From JADFRG01 sp964590515 (lineage in GTDB: Bacteria > Chloroflexota > Anaerolineae > Anaerolineales > E44-bin32): a DNA stretch of 30,930 nt. Under the pieces are notes generated by a model. That model was not told the origin of the DNA. It saw only the letters and a program-made list of their open reading frames with translations, and searched no databases. Below are positions 7,939-14,528 of this stretch, in pieces. The stretch covers positions 1 through 30,930 of the forward strand of contig CAZPZD010000030.1 in the NCBI GenBank assembly GCA_964590515.1, in the 5' to 3' direction. Numbering within the stretch: the stretch's first letter is position 1; the number at the start of each line of letters is the position of its first letter. The translations under genes and the position numbers were made by a program.

Positions 7939-8666
7939 TCGACCTGCGTCTCCGTTTCAGTCTCAGCCATCAGCCGCTCGTATTCCCGCGGGTGATGTTG
8001 ACGCATCTCCTTCTCGGAGAGCCGGCCGGTGAACATGCTCAAGTTCAGGCGTTCGACATGGACGTGGTAGAAGTGCCAGAGCAGTACAAAGACGCCTGCG
8101 ACGATCGCTTCAGTGCTGTGGGCGAATTTGGCGGCCGGTATGATCCCGCCAGGCAGGAATCGGGTGAAGAGAAGCGGGAACCACAGGATTAGTCCAGAGA
8201 CGATCAGAATGCCTATCGCGAAGAACAGAAACCAGTACGTGAACTTCTGTTCGAAATTGTACTTGCTGAAGCGGGGCCTGGTCTGGCTCAAGAAGAGCAG
8301 ATAGCGCAGCATGCCGGCGGCATCGCGCACATCCTGCCAGACCGGCAGCATGGCCCCCGGAAGCCGGCGGCGACTCATCAGCCAGATGGCGCGGCCAAGG
8401 TGGTAGACGACTTCCAGGATCAACAGCACGGCGGCCGCGCGGTGAATGGTCCGCACCAGCTCCACCCGCTCGGGCGTTGCAAGGATGTGCTGGCTCCAGG
8501 CCGCCGCACGATACTTCTGCGGCAGCCCGGTGAGCAGCAGGGTGGTGAGCGCGATTAGCAACAGCCCATGCTCCCAGCGCTGGCCGCGGGTGAACCTTTG
8601 AAATGTGCGCTCGGTGCGCACCACAGGCACGCTCGCCGTTGACCGCGGAGGCGAAGCCTGACTCAC
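7935..8666 (-). CDS. Cytochrome b561-like di-heme membrane subunit (copy B)
   Basis: 243 residues with about four transmembrane helices. Histidines at the usual heme b positions are visible in W-E-H-G-L-L, I-H-R-A-A and W-H-F-Y-H-V-H, the last motif being identical to that in the copy at 5523-6719. Both also share S-M-F-T-G after the last helix. This copy lacks the C-terminal heme c module. The GTG at 8666 overlaps the upstream stop (GTGA) and follows GGAGGA by about seven bases; the longer open frame above it lies inside the preceding cytochrome gene and is not used. It is inferred to be the quinone-side partner of the nine-heme cytochrome encoded just upstream. Confidence 0.88.
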   Translation of the reverse strand: MSQASPPRSTASVPVVRTERTFQRFTRGQRWEHGLLLIALTTLLLTGLPQKYRAAAWSQHILATPERVELVRTIHRAAAVLLILEVVYHLGRAIWLMSRRRLPGAMLPVWQDVRDAAGMLRYLLFLSQTRPRFSKYNFEQKFTYWFLFFAIGILIVSGLILWFPLLFTRFLPGGIIPAAKFAHSTEAIVAGVFVLLWHFYHVHVERLNLSMFTGRLSEKEMRQHHPREYERLMAETETETQVE

Positions 8667-9847
8667 GGGAGATTCCTCCGCACCCGGTCGACCAGCCCGC
8701 GCAGAATCTGCAGCGACAGGTAAATCCCGGTTGGGATCAGCACAACCGGGGTGAAGCTGCGATAAAAGGCCTGAGTGTAGAAGACGAAGGGTGTGCGCTC
8801 GCGGCTGACCGGATTGTGCCCGGTCCAGGCCCCGGTCCAGTTGGGACCCGCGTTCGGATGACACTGCTGGCAGGTCTGCAGCAAATTGGCCGAGTGAACC
8901 TTGGACCCCGGGTCCTCCGCGCTGCGGATGTCGTGGACTCCGTGGCAGTCGGTGCACACGGCGCTCTCATGCCAGATGCCAGGCCAATTGGATTTGTAGA
9001 CCGACACGTCCACCCCGTGCCAAGAGACGGAGTAGAGATTGTAGACCTCAGAGGTGAGACCGTATTTCTCCATGAGTTCGGGGTTGGCATGGCAGCCGGC
9101 GCACAGCTCCGGGGATTCGATGCGAAACTGAGCGGTGCGCGGATCGGGGATGTCGTGCACCCCGTGGCAGTCGGTGCAGACAGGGACGTCGGGGTTATCC
9201 GCCTGGATGAGCGCAGATCCGTGGACGCTGTCACGGTAGTCCTGGAAGATACCGGTGTGGCATTGTCCGCAGGTTTCGGAGATCCGCGACCGGGGCTCAT
9301 CCGGAAGCTGAATGTCGTGCGCTCCATGGCAGTCGGTGCACACCGGGGCCTCAATCTGCCCGGCCGCGGCGGCCTGCGCATGCATACTGTCCAAAGTGCG
9401 GTCGTAATGGGTCGAGTGGCAAGTGCGGCAGGCCAGGTACAGGCTGCGGGTTAGGTCCCGGCGGGTCGCAAAGTCGATCACGGGGTGGGGGTAGCCAGTT
9501 ATCTGTGGATGGCAGGAATCGCAGCTGATACCGATCTGCTCATGCACCGAGCGGCTGAACGCTTCCGGTGAGATGAAGAGGGATAGGTTCTCGCCGCTGG
9601 GCAGGGTGAGGGCTAGCGAACTATCCGCGTGGCAGGACAGGCAGGCCTCCGGGTCATCCTGCCGGCGGAACCCGGTGAGCCCCTGCTGCGGGGCCGCCTG
9701 CCGGTTGGAATTGGCGGAGCCGAGGGCAGGCAATGCCATTTCCACCCCCGGCGCGCTCGCCGCGGGAGCGGTGCCCGACATGCTGGCCGCCAGAGCCAAT
9801 AGCAGCAGGGCGCCGCTGAGCGCGGGAGCCCCCCTATGGGCGGCCAT
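8663..9847 (-). CDS. Nine-heme cytochrome c, C-terminally membrane anchored (copy B)
   Basis: 394 residues: signal peptide or anchor at about 8-30, nine CXXCH motifs at about 69, 109, 140, 170, 193, 224, 249, 298 and 326, and a membrane helix at about 364-384. Motifs C-T-D-C-H-G-A/V-H-D-I occur three times. Heme spacing and intervening sequence (T-L-D-S near heme 3, S-V-H-G-S-A-L near heme 5) match copy A at 6712-7938. The ATG at 9847 follows GAAGGAG by six bases. It overlaps the small membrane protein gene upstream by 14 bases and the b561 gene downstream by four, so the pair is translationally coupled. The product is an extracytoplasmic electron conduit; its partner oxidant is unknown. Confidence 0.9.
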   Translation of the reverse strand: MAAHRGAPALSGALLLLALAASMSGTAPAASAPGVEMALPALGSANSNRQAAPQQGLTGFRRQDDPEACLSCHADSSLALTLPSGENLSLFISPEAFSRSVHEQIGISCDSCHPQITGYPHPVIDFATRRDLTRSLYLACRTCHSTHYDRTLDSMHAQAAAAGQIEAPVCTDCHGAHDIQLPDEPRSRISETCGQCHTGIFQDYRDSVHGSALIQADNPDVPVCTDCHGVHDIPDPRTAQFRIESPELCAGCHANPELMEKYGLTSEVYNLYSVSWHGVDVSVYKSNWPGIWHESAVCTDCHGVHDIRSAEDPGSKVHSANLLQTCQQCHPNAGPNWTGAWTGHNPVSRERTPFVFYTQAFYRSFTPVVLIPTGIYLSLQILRGLVDRVRRNLP

Positions 9848-10028
9848 GCGTCACTCCTTCGGTGGGGGTTTCCGGCTTACCGGCCTCGGAGGCCGGCGGC
9901 GGAGGTTCCTCCACCAGCCCAAGGCGGCGCACAAGGTAGGAGAGGCCCAGCAGAACCCCCACCGGGATCAGGCAGCGGGCGATCAAGAGCAGCGCGAGGA
10001 TCAGCGGGTTGGTGGGCGGATCCTGCAT
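9834..10028 (-). CDS. Small single-span membrane protein of the respiratory operon
   Basis: 64 residues from the ATG at 10028, with one strong transmembrane helix (about 8-32) followed by a basic patch and a Pro/Glu-rich tail. No known family was recognised. A GTG at 10076 would add 16 residues and leave 11 bases to the NrfD stop; neither start has a strong SD, and the ATG was preferred for its weak GGATGAG. The gene lies between the NrfD subunit and the nine-heme cytochrome and overlaps the latter by 14 bases, which suggests an accessory or assembly subunit of the same complex. Confidence 0.6.
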   Translation of the reverse strand: MQDPPTNPLILALLLIARCLIPVGVLLGLSYLVRRLGLVEEPPPPASEAGKPETPTEGVTHGRP

Positions 10029-10087
10029 GCGCTCATCCAGCCCTGTCCGGCACGCGTCGCGCGCAAGCTGGGGCACGCTGGGCCCGC

Positions 10088-11347
10088 TTAGCTTCGCGCT
10101 TGCGGATCAAATTGCCCACTGGAATGTGCTGCCGGTTGAGTCTTAAAGAGCGGCAGCAGCCAGACCCCCAGGGTGAGGGCCAACAAGGCGTACCCGACCA
10201 CGCCGATCGCAACCCCCCATTCGGTCAGGCTGGGAGTGTAGCTGCCCGGCAGTAACTGCACCCCGGTGCCCGGTGAATAGGCCAGGGGGACGATCAGCCC
10301 GGACACTGTGACGTTCCAGCGGTTGATCACCACGCCTAGCGCGGCCAGCAGACCGCCCAGAACCAGGTTGGCCGGGTTTTGGTTGAAGCGGGGAACAAGG
10401 AACATCAAGACCGGGATCACGATGCCGAGTCCGATCTCACCGAACCAGAGGCCGAAGTTGTAGGCAGTGTATTCGTTGAGCAGACTGAAGGCGCTGCTGG
10501 ATCCCGGGGTGCGGCCGTAATAGGTCACCGCGGCCAGGTCCCACAGCTTGACGTAGGTGTAAGCCAGCAGTCCGAGACCGGCGAAACGAGCGATCGTACG
10601 CAGCAGGTCATGGGGCAGGTTGCGTTTCCCGGTAATCCACTCCAGGATCAATGCGACGGCCATGGTGAACGCCGGGCCCACGGCGACGGCTGAGAGAATG
10701 AACATGATGGGCATGCTGGGCTTGAACCAGATCGGGCGCGCCTTGAGCACCCCATAGGTAGCACCCAGCGAAGATTGGTGCAAGAGTGAGATCAACAGCC
10801 CGGCCAATGCCAACCCAGGAGCCAGCCGGTGAATTGCGCGGGCGGCGCGCCCCACAACCGGCCAGCGCAGCAGGGGCCGCAGTTCGGCGATAACCGGGGC
10901 GAACTCCACCAACATGATGGCAAGGTAGATGGTGATGCACCAGGTGATCTCCCAGAGCACCGAGTGCACATTCCAGTACACCCAGGGATACCAAAAGCGA
11001 TCGGGGCGACCAATGTCGGCGATCAGGGTCAGTAGCGCCGTGGTGTAGCCGATCAACCCTAGCAAGACCGCCAGGCGTACGATGGGTTGGAATCGCTTCA
11101 GCCGGAAGAGGTACACCACCGCCGACAGGGTGAAGGCGCCTGCGCCCAGCGCTATTGCCGACAGGTCGATGGTGATCCACAGTCCCCAGGGCACCGAGTC
11201 GCTTAGGTTGGTGACAACCAGGCCTCTGGAAAAGACCTCATAGAAGGCCAGCGCGCCGACAGTCAGGGCGATGGCCAGGAACCCGAACCAGGCCAGCCTG
11301 CCAGGAGTAAACGCGGGAGCCATGCGCTCCCCAGTCGCAGTGGTCAT
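10088..11347 (-). CDS. NrfD/PsrC-family quinone-interacting membrane subunit
   Basis: 419 residues with about ten transmembrane helices and no cofactor motif, typical of the NrfD/polysulfide reductase membrane family (HybB, DsrP and ACIII ActC/ActF relatives). Recognisable features are the Y-W-N-V-H-S-V-L-W-E segment and a conserved Arg-Pro-Asp loop before it. It exchanges electrons between the quinone pool and the adjacent iron-sulfur subunit and may couple this to proton movement, as is proposed for the family. The ATG at 11347 overlaps the iron-sulfur gene stop as ATGA; the longer upstream extension lies inside that gene. With the upstream iron-sulfur and multiheme genes it forms a Qrc/Nrf/Hmc-like module. 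No molybdopterin subunit is seen, so it is not a complete ACIII or molybdoenzyme operon in this window. Confidence 0.88.
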   Translation of the reverse strand: MTTATGERMAPAFTPGRLAWFGFLAIALTVGALAFYEVFSRGLVVTNLSDSVPWGLWITIDLSAIALGAGAFTLSAVVYLFRLKRFQPIVRLAVLLGLIGYTTALLTLIADIGRPDRFWYPWVYWNVHSVLWEITWCITIYLAIMLVEFAPVIAELRPLLRWPVVGRAARAIHRLAPGLALAGLLISLLHQSSLGATYGVLKARPIWFKPSMPIMFILSAVAVGPAFTMAVALILEWITGKRNLPHDLLRTIARFAGLGLLAYTYVKLWDLAAVTYYGRTPGSSSAFSLLNEYTAYNFGLWFGEIGLGIVIPVLMFLVPRFNQNPANLVLGGLLAALGVVINRWNVTVSGLIVPLAYSPGTGVQLLPGSYTPSLTEWGVAIGVVGYALLALTLGVWLLPLFKTQPAAHSSGQFDPQARS

Positions 11348-12144
11348 AGTTGGGCAGCCCGCTCTGGCGGGATGTAGTACACACTGGACTCGGTTCCGAG
11401 TTCCTCCCGCAAGCGCAGGGTGGGGTTGGCGGCGATTACCTGGGACACCGGGCTGTTCGGGTCCAGTAGGTCGCCAAAGACTCGCGCCCCCACTGGGCAG
11501 ATATTCACACAAGCCGGGGTCGCTTCCCGATCAACTCCCGGGACTAGCCCGGCCGCAAGTCCAGCGTCAATGCGATGGACGCACAAGGTGCACTTCTCCA
11601 CCACACCGCGCGGCCGCCGCTCCACCTCCGGTACCCCCCAGGTGGGCACCAGCGCATTCTCATCGGTCCGCTCCTCCCAGTTGAACTTGCGAGCGTCGTA
11701 GGGGCAGGCCACCTCACAGTAGCGGCAGCCGATGCAGCGATCGTAGTCCATCATGACCAGGCCATCGTCCCGCACGAAGGTGGCTTGCACCGGGCACACT
11801 TCCACGCAGGGCGCGTGCTGACAGTGCAGGCACGGCCGGCTGAAGAAGAAACGACGCCCATTGGAGGTCTCATCCGGCAGGACGATGTTCCAATGCTTAT
11901 CGGCGGCGACATCGTTGGTCGCCGAGCAGGCGCGCTGGCAGTACTCGCAGCCGATGCAAGTCTCCAGGTTGATGGTCATGCCCCAGTGATGCTCACCCTG
12001 AGGATGGCCGTTCGCCGGCTCGCCCGCCACCTGGCGCTGCTTTAGCTCCCCGAAGGGGGAGAGCGGCCCGGTGGTGACCGCCTGGGCCACCACAGCCGAG
12101 CCGGCCGCGGTGGCCGCCAGCTTGACAAAATCGCGGCGGGTCAG
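11344..12144 (-). CDS. Four-cluster [4Fe-4S] ferredoxin-like subunit with Tat signal (5' end in assembly gap)
   Basis: 266 residues visible; the start codon is lost in the N run. The first visible residues, L-T-R-R-D-F-V-K, followed by an Ala-rich helix, are a twin-arginine signal, so only a few residues are probably missing. Four Cys groups are present: C-I-G-C-E-Y-C-Q-R-A-C, C-L-H-C-...-C-V-E-V-C-P, C-I-G-C-R-Y-C-E-V-A-C-P, and C-T-L-C paired with C-V-N-I-C-P. This is the NrfC/PsrB/DmsB arrangement for four cubane clusters. The protein acts on the extracytoplasmic side, linking the NrfD subunit to the multiheme cytochrome. The overlap with the NrfD start (ATGA) supports a shared complex. 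Confidence 0.9.
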   Translation of the reverse strand: MTRRDFVKLAATAAGSAVVAQAVTTGPLSPFGELKQRQVAGEPANGHPQGEHHWGMTINLETCIGCEYCQRACSATNDVAADKHWNIVLPDETSNGRRFFFSRPCLHCQHAPCVEVCPVQATFVRDDGLVMMDYDRCIGCRYCEVACPYDARKFNWEERTDENALVPTWGVPEVERRPRGVVEKCTLCVHRIDAGLAAGLVPGVDREATPACVNICPVGARVFGDLLDPNSPVSQVIAANPTLRLREELGTESSVYYIPPERAAQL

Positions 12145-12244
12145 NNNNNNNNNNNNNNNNNNNNNNNNNNNNNNNNNNNNNNNNNNNNNNNNNNNNNNNN
12201 NNNNNNNNNNNNNNNNNNNNNNNNNNNNNNNNNNNNNNNNNNNN
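12145..12244. other. Assembly gap (100 N)
   Basis: Exactly 100 ambiguous bases, the conventional filler for a scaffold gap of unknown length. It removes the start of the iron-sulfur gene and the end of the multiheme cytochrome gene. An open frame can be read through the N run, but it joins two different proteins and is not a gene. Confidence 0.98.
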
Positions 12245-12983
12245 GGCAGCCGATGCAAGCCTGGGAACCGACGCTGAAGGTGTGTCCGGTCGGCACCAGT
12301 CCTTCGATAGGCGGGCTGGTGCGGGGATCGGTGAACATGTGGCAGTTGCTGCACTCCAACCCCGCGTCGGCGTGTGTCCCGTGGGTGAAGGAGGATCCCG
12401 TCTCCTTGTGGCAGTTGCTGCACAGCTCGGTCACCGTCGCGGCCCTGGGCCGCTGCGCGTGCGGATCGTGGCAGGACTGGCACTGGATGCCAACCTGACC
12501 GTGCTGGCTGGCATCCCATTCATTCTTGGTCGTCGTATGGCAGGTGGCACAAAGCTCAGCATCGGCCTGGATGGGCATCGGCTGAACCGGGTGGCCCTCC
12601 TGGAAGGGTCCGTGGCAGGCTTCGCAGGTCACACCCTCGAAGGCGTATTGGTTGGTGGCGGGGTCGTAGCCGGTGGTGTGACAGGTCAGGCAGGTAAACT
12701 CGCTGCCGATCTCGGCCCAGTTCTGTTGGAAGATCGGTGAGGAAAAGGCGTTGGCATGTCGGGAATCGATCCAGACGGTGTGGATCTCACCGTGGCAGGC
12801 GCCGCAGGTATCGGGGCCGGCGTAATCGCCGCCTTGTTGCACCGGCGCGGAGAGATTGGCCGGGGGCTGCGGCAGCGGGTTGGACCGGGTAGCCAGGCCG
12901 CCGATCGCAGCGAAAAGCGCCACCGGGACACCAACGGCCAGCAAGATTGGGGCGCGAAGCGTTTCAGTGCTCAGGATTCGCAT
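12245..12983 (-). CDS. Cytochrome c554-like multiheme cytochrome (3' end in assembly gap)
   Basis: The first 246 residues are visible. An N-terminal hydrophobic segment (about 9-30) acts as signal or anchor. Seven complete CXXCH sites lie at about 60, 98, 120, 145, 168, 188 and 211, and an eighth (CIGC, 243) is cut by the gap. The spacing C-G-A-C-H ... S-R-H-A-N-A ... C-L-T-C-H-T-T-G-Y ... C-E-A-C-H-G-P is characteristic of the cytochrome c554-type domain. It is the first gene of the operon and the presumed heme partner of the iron-sulfur/NrfD pair. The ATG at 12983 was chosen; a TTG at 13028 would extend it by 15 residues. No strong SD is seen for either. A CRP/FNR-like palindrome and a GATACT -10 candidate lie upstream. 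Confidence 0.87.
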
Positions 12984-13061
12984 GGCGATCTGCGGCGCTC
13001 CGCGAGTACCTGGATAGTAATCGGCCAAACGGGAACCGAAGAGTATCTTCGATCATCGCTT

Positions 13062-13083
13062 ATTTGTGATTTTCATCACGAAT
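13062..13083. promoter_or_regulatory. CRP/FNR-family operator upstream of the polyheme operon
   Basis: ATTTGTGAT (13062-13070), TTTC, ATCACGAAT (13075-13083): a 22-bp palindrome with one mismatch between arms, closely resembling the CRP consensus (TGTGA-N6-TCACg). Its centre is about 90 bp upstream of the ATG at 12983. A GATACT hexamer on the minus strand (13047-13042) is about 28 bp from the centre, near the spacing expected for a class II activator. It lies between divergent genes and could also affect the small plus-strand gene at 13210. Confidence 0.55.
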
Positions 13084-13209
13084 GGTGCTCCCGATATGCA
13101 GCGTAGATCGGCGGTCAGTTGGATGGCATTGGTCACTTTCGGCACAGCCGTCCCCGGTTTAGGATGGCGAAAGGGGAACAGCCTGCGACGGTCCTTTGCA
13201 GGAGGGCGT

Positions 13210-13437
13210 ATGGCATCCTCAGGATGGGTCGTGGTCAAGCAGGGCCGGTGTGAGCGAGCCGGTCGGAGGGCTCGTTTGCTGGAGCAGCGGGTCTATCCCG
13301 CTGAGATCCTTCCGGACATGATGGGATATCGGGTGACTTCCCGCCGCTGCGACTGTGATGTCGGCTGTAATCTGGAGGGTTTCGCCTGTCGCTGGGCTTT
13401 CACCCGCCCGGAGCTCGATGCGTTCGAGCTTGCCTGA
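13210..13437 (+). CDS. Small Cys-rich hypothetical protein
   Basis: 75 residues, lying between two minus-strand operons. The ATG at 13210 is preceded by AGGAGG with a four-base spacer, the strongest SD in this gap. Five cysteines (14, 47, 49, 53 and 60) include a C-D-C-D-V-G-C-N-L-E-G-F-A-C cluster that could bind a metal or cluster; flanking segments are basic (N-terminal) and acidic (C-terminal). A hairpin begins 30 bases after the stop. No family was recognised and no signal peptide or helix is visible. An opposing minus-strand frame (13219-13515) is less likely because it lacks a good SD and runs through the hairpin. A non-coding structured RNA here remains possible. Confidence 0.5.
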   Translation: MASSGWVVVKQGRCERAGRRARLLEQRVYPAEILPDMMGYRVTSRRCDCDVGCNLEGFACRWAFTRPELDAFELA

Positions 13438-13467
13438 AGCGAGAGTGCGGGCGAGCTCCTGAACGTG

Positions 13468-13491
13468 ACACGCCTCCCCCGGGAGGCGTGT
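13468..13491 (+). terminator. Strong GC-rich hairpin, probable terminator
   Basis: Perfect 11-base arms, A-C-A-C-G-C-C-T-C-C-C (13468-13478) and its complement (13481-13491), leave a nominal two-base loop (four in practice). It lies 30 bases after the stop of the small plus-strand gene and seven bases beyond the stop of the minus-strand DHOD-like gene (13499). On the plus strand it runs into TTCTT, a weak T tract; on the minus strand no T tract follows. It may serve both convergent transcripts. Confidence 0.55.
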
Positions 13492-13498
13492 TCTTAGA

Positions 13499-14524
13499 TC
13501 AGGAAGTTTGATCAATCTTCGGAAGTTCGGCGTCCGGCAGGTAGGAGCGGAGGACCGATATGTAGTTGGCCCGCTCGAAAGCAGCCGACTGGCCCGAGCG
13601 AAGCACGCTCATGCTCCCAATCAGCGGGGTGAGCGATTCGTATTCGTGCACCTCGAGCCACACCTCGAGTTCGCTCAGAATCTCGCCAATCCGCTGAATT
13701 CCATTCTGGAGTAACTCGGAGGCCATCATCGTCACCGAGGCGCCGGCCATCAAACCTTTGATGGCATCATCCGCAGTGTGCACACCGGTGGTCAGGGCGA
13801 AATCGGCAGCCACCTTTCCGAAAAGCAAGGCAATCCATCGTAAGGGAAGGCGAAGCTCGCTGGAGGTACTCAGCTCCAGCGCCGGCTCGGTGCGCAGGCT
13901 TTCAATGTCGATGTCGGGCTGATAGAACCGGTTGAAGAGCACCAGTCCCTGGGCCCCCGCGCCGGCCAGCCGGCGGGCCATATGCGGCAAGGAGCTGAAG
14001 AACGGGCTGAGCTTTACCGCGATCGGAAGGGTGACCGTCCGGCGCAGCTCACCGAGCAGCTGGGCATACATCTCTTCGACCACGCTCCCGGCAAGATGCG
14101 GGTCGCTGGGCAGATAGTAAAGGTTGAGCTCGAGGGCGTCCGCGCCGGCCGCTTCGAGCTCACGGGCGTAGCGCACCCACCCCCCAGTAGAGATTCCATT
14201 CAGGCTGGCGATCACCGGAATTTCGAGGTGGTCCTTCACCCGGCGCAGGTGCTCGAGGTACGCCTCTGGTCCGGTCTGATAGTAGAGGGCCTCTGGAAGA
14301 TATGACAGCGCCTCGGCGTAGGACTCGACCCCCAAGCTTAGGGACTCATGCAGGGCCAGGTCGCCGATCAAGATCTCCTCCTCGAAGAGCGAGTAGAGTA
14401 CGACCGCCGCGGCGCCGGCTTCCTCCATGCGCTGCAGAGTGCCGAGATCGCGGGACAGCGGGGAGGCCGAGGGGACCAGCGGATTCTTCAGGCGCATGCC
14501 CAGGTAATGCGTGCTCAGATCCAT
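13499..14524 (-). CDS. Dihydroorotate dehydrogenase-like FMN protein
   Basis: 341 residues of the TIM-barrel dihydroorotate dehydrogenase family. It starts M-D-L-S-T-H-Y-L-G-M with the N-P-L-V-P-S-A-S-P-L-S loop, and has K-L-S-P-F-F in the barrel and a G-V-H-T-A-D-D-A phosphate-binding region near the C-terminus. The ATG at 14524 follows AAGGAG by seven bases and is four bases after nifJ. Proteins of this subfamily are often encoded beside pyruvate:ferredoxin oxidoreductase, and no pyrimidine genes are nearby, so a role in redox metabolism linked to nifJ is more likely than UMP synthesis. The true substrate cannot be told from sequence. Confidence 0.88.
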   Translation of the reverse strand: MDLSTHYLGMRLKNPLVPSASPLSRDLGTLQRMEEAGAAAVVLYSLFEEEILIGDLALHESLSLGVESYAEALSYLPEALYYQTGPEAYLEHLRRVKDHLEIPVIASLNGISTGGWVRYARELEAAGADALELNLYYLPSDPHLAGSVVEEMYAQLLGELRRTVTLPIAVKLSPFFSSLPHMARRLAGAGAQGLVLFNRFYQPDIDIESLRTEPALELSTSSELRLPLRWIALLFGKVAADFALTTGVHTADDAIKGLMAGASVTMMASELLQNGIQRIGEILSELEVWLEVHEYESLTPLIGSMSVLRSGQSAAFERANYISVLRSYLPDAELPKIDQTS

Positions 14525-14528
14525 GCCG

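Noticed and set aside
11344..12519. Continuous open frame spanning the N run, joining an iron-sulfur protein to upstream sequence
   Set aside because: The N bases create an artificial reading. The part above the gap is out of frame with the real cytochrome coding sequence there.
10088..12983. Alternative complex III (act) operon
   Set aside because: An NrfD subunit, iron-sulfur protein and multiheme cytochrome are present, but there is no second NrfD copy, no fused molybdopterin-like ActB, and no ActD or ActE in sequence. A Qrc/Nrf-like module fits better, subject to the gap.
13100..13460. Riboswitch or structured RNA
   Set aside because: Several short inverted repeats are visible (for example around the A-G-C-T-C-G-A arms near 13410-13430), but no known riboswitch core was recognised, and a coding frame with a strong ribosome binding site explains most of the stretch.
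13219..13515. Minus-strand open frame (98 codons) in the intergenic gap
   Set aside because: Runs through the strong hairpin and overlaps the DHOD-like gene end; no good Shine-Dalgarno. The plus-strand frame with AGGAGG is preferred.
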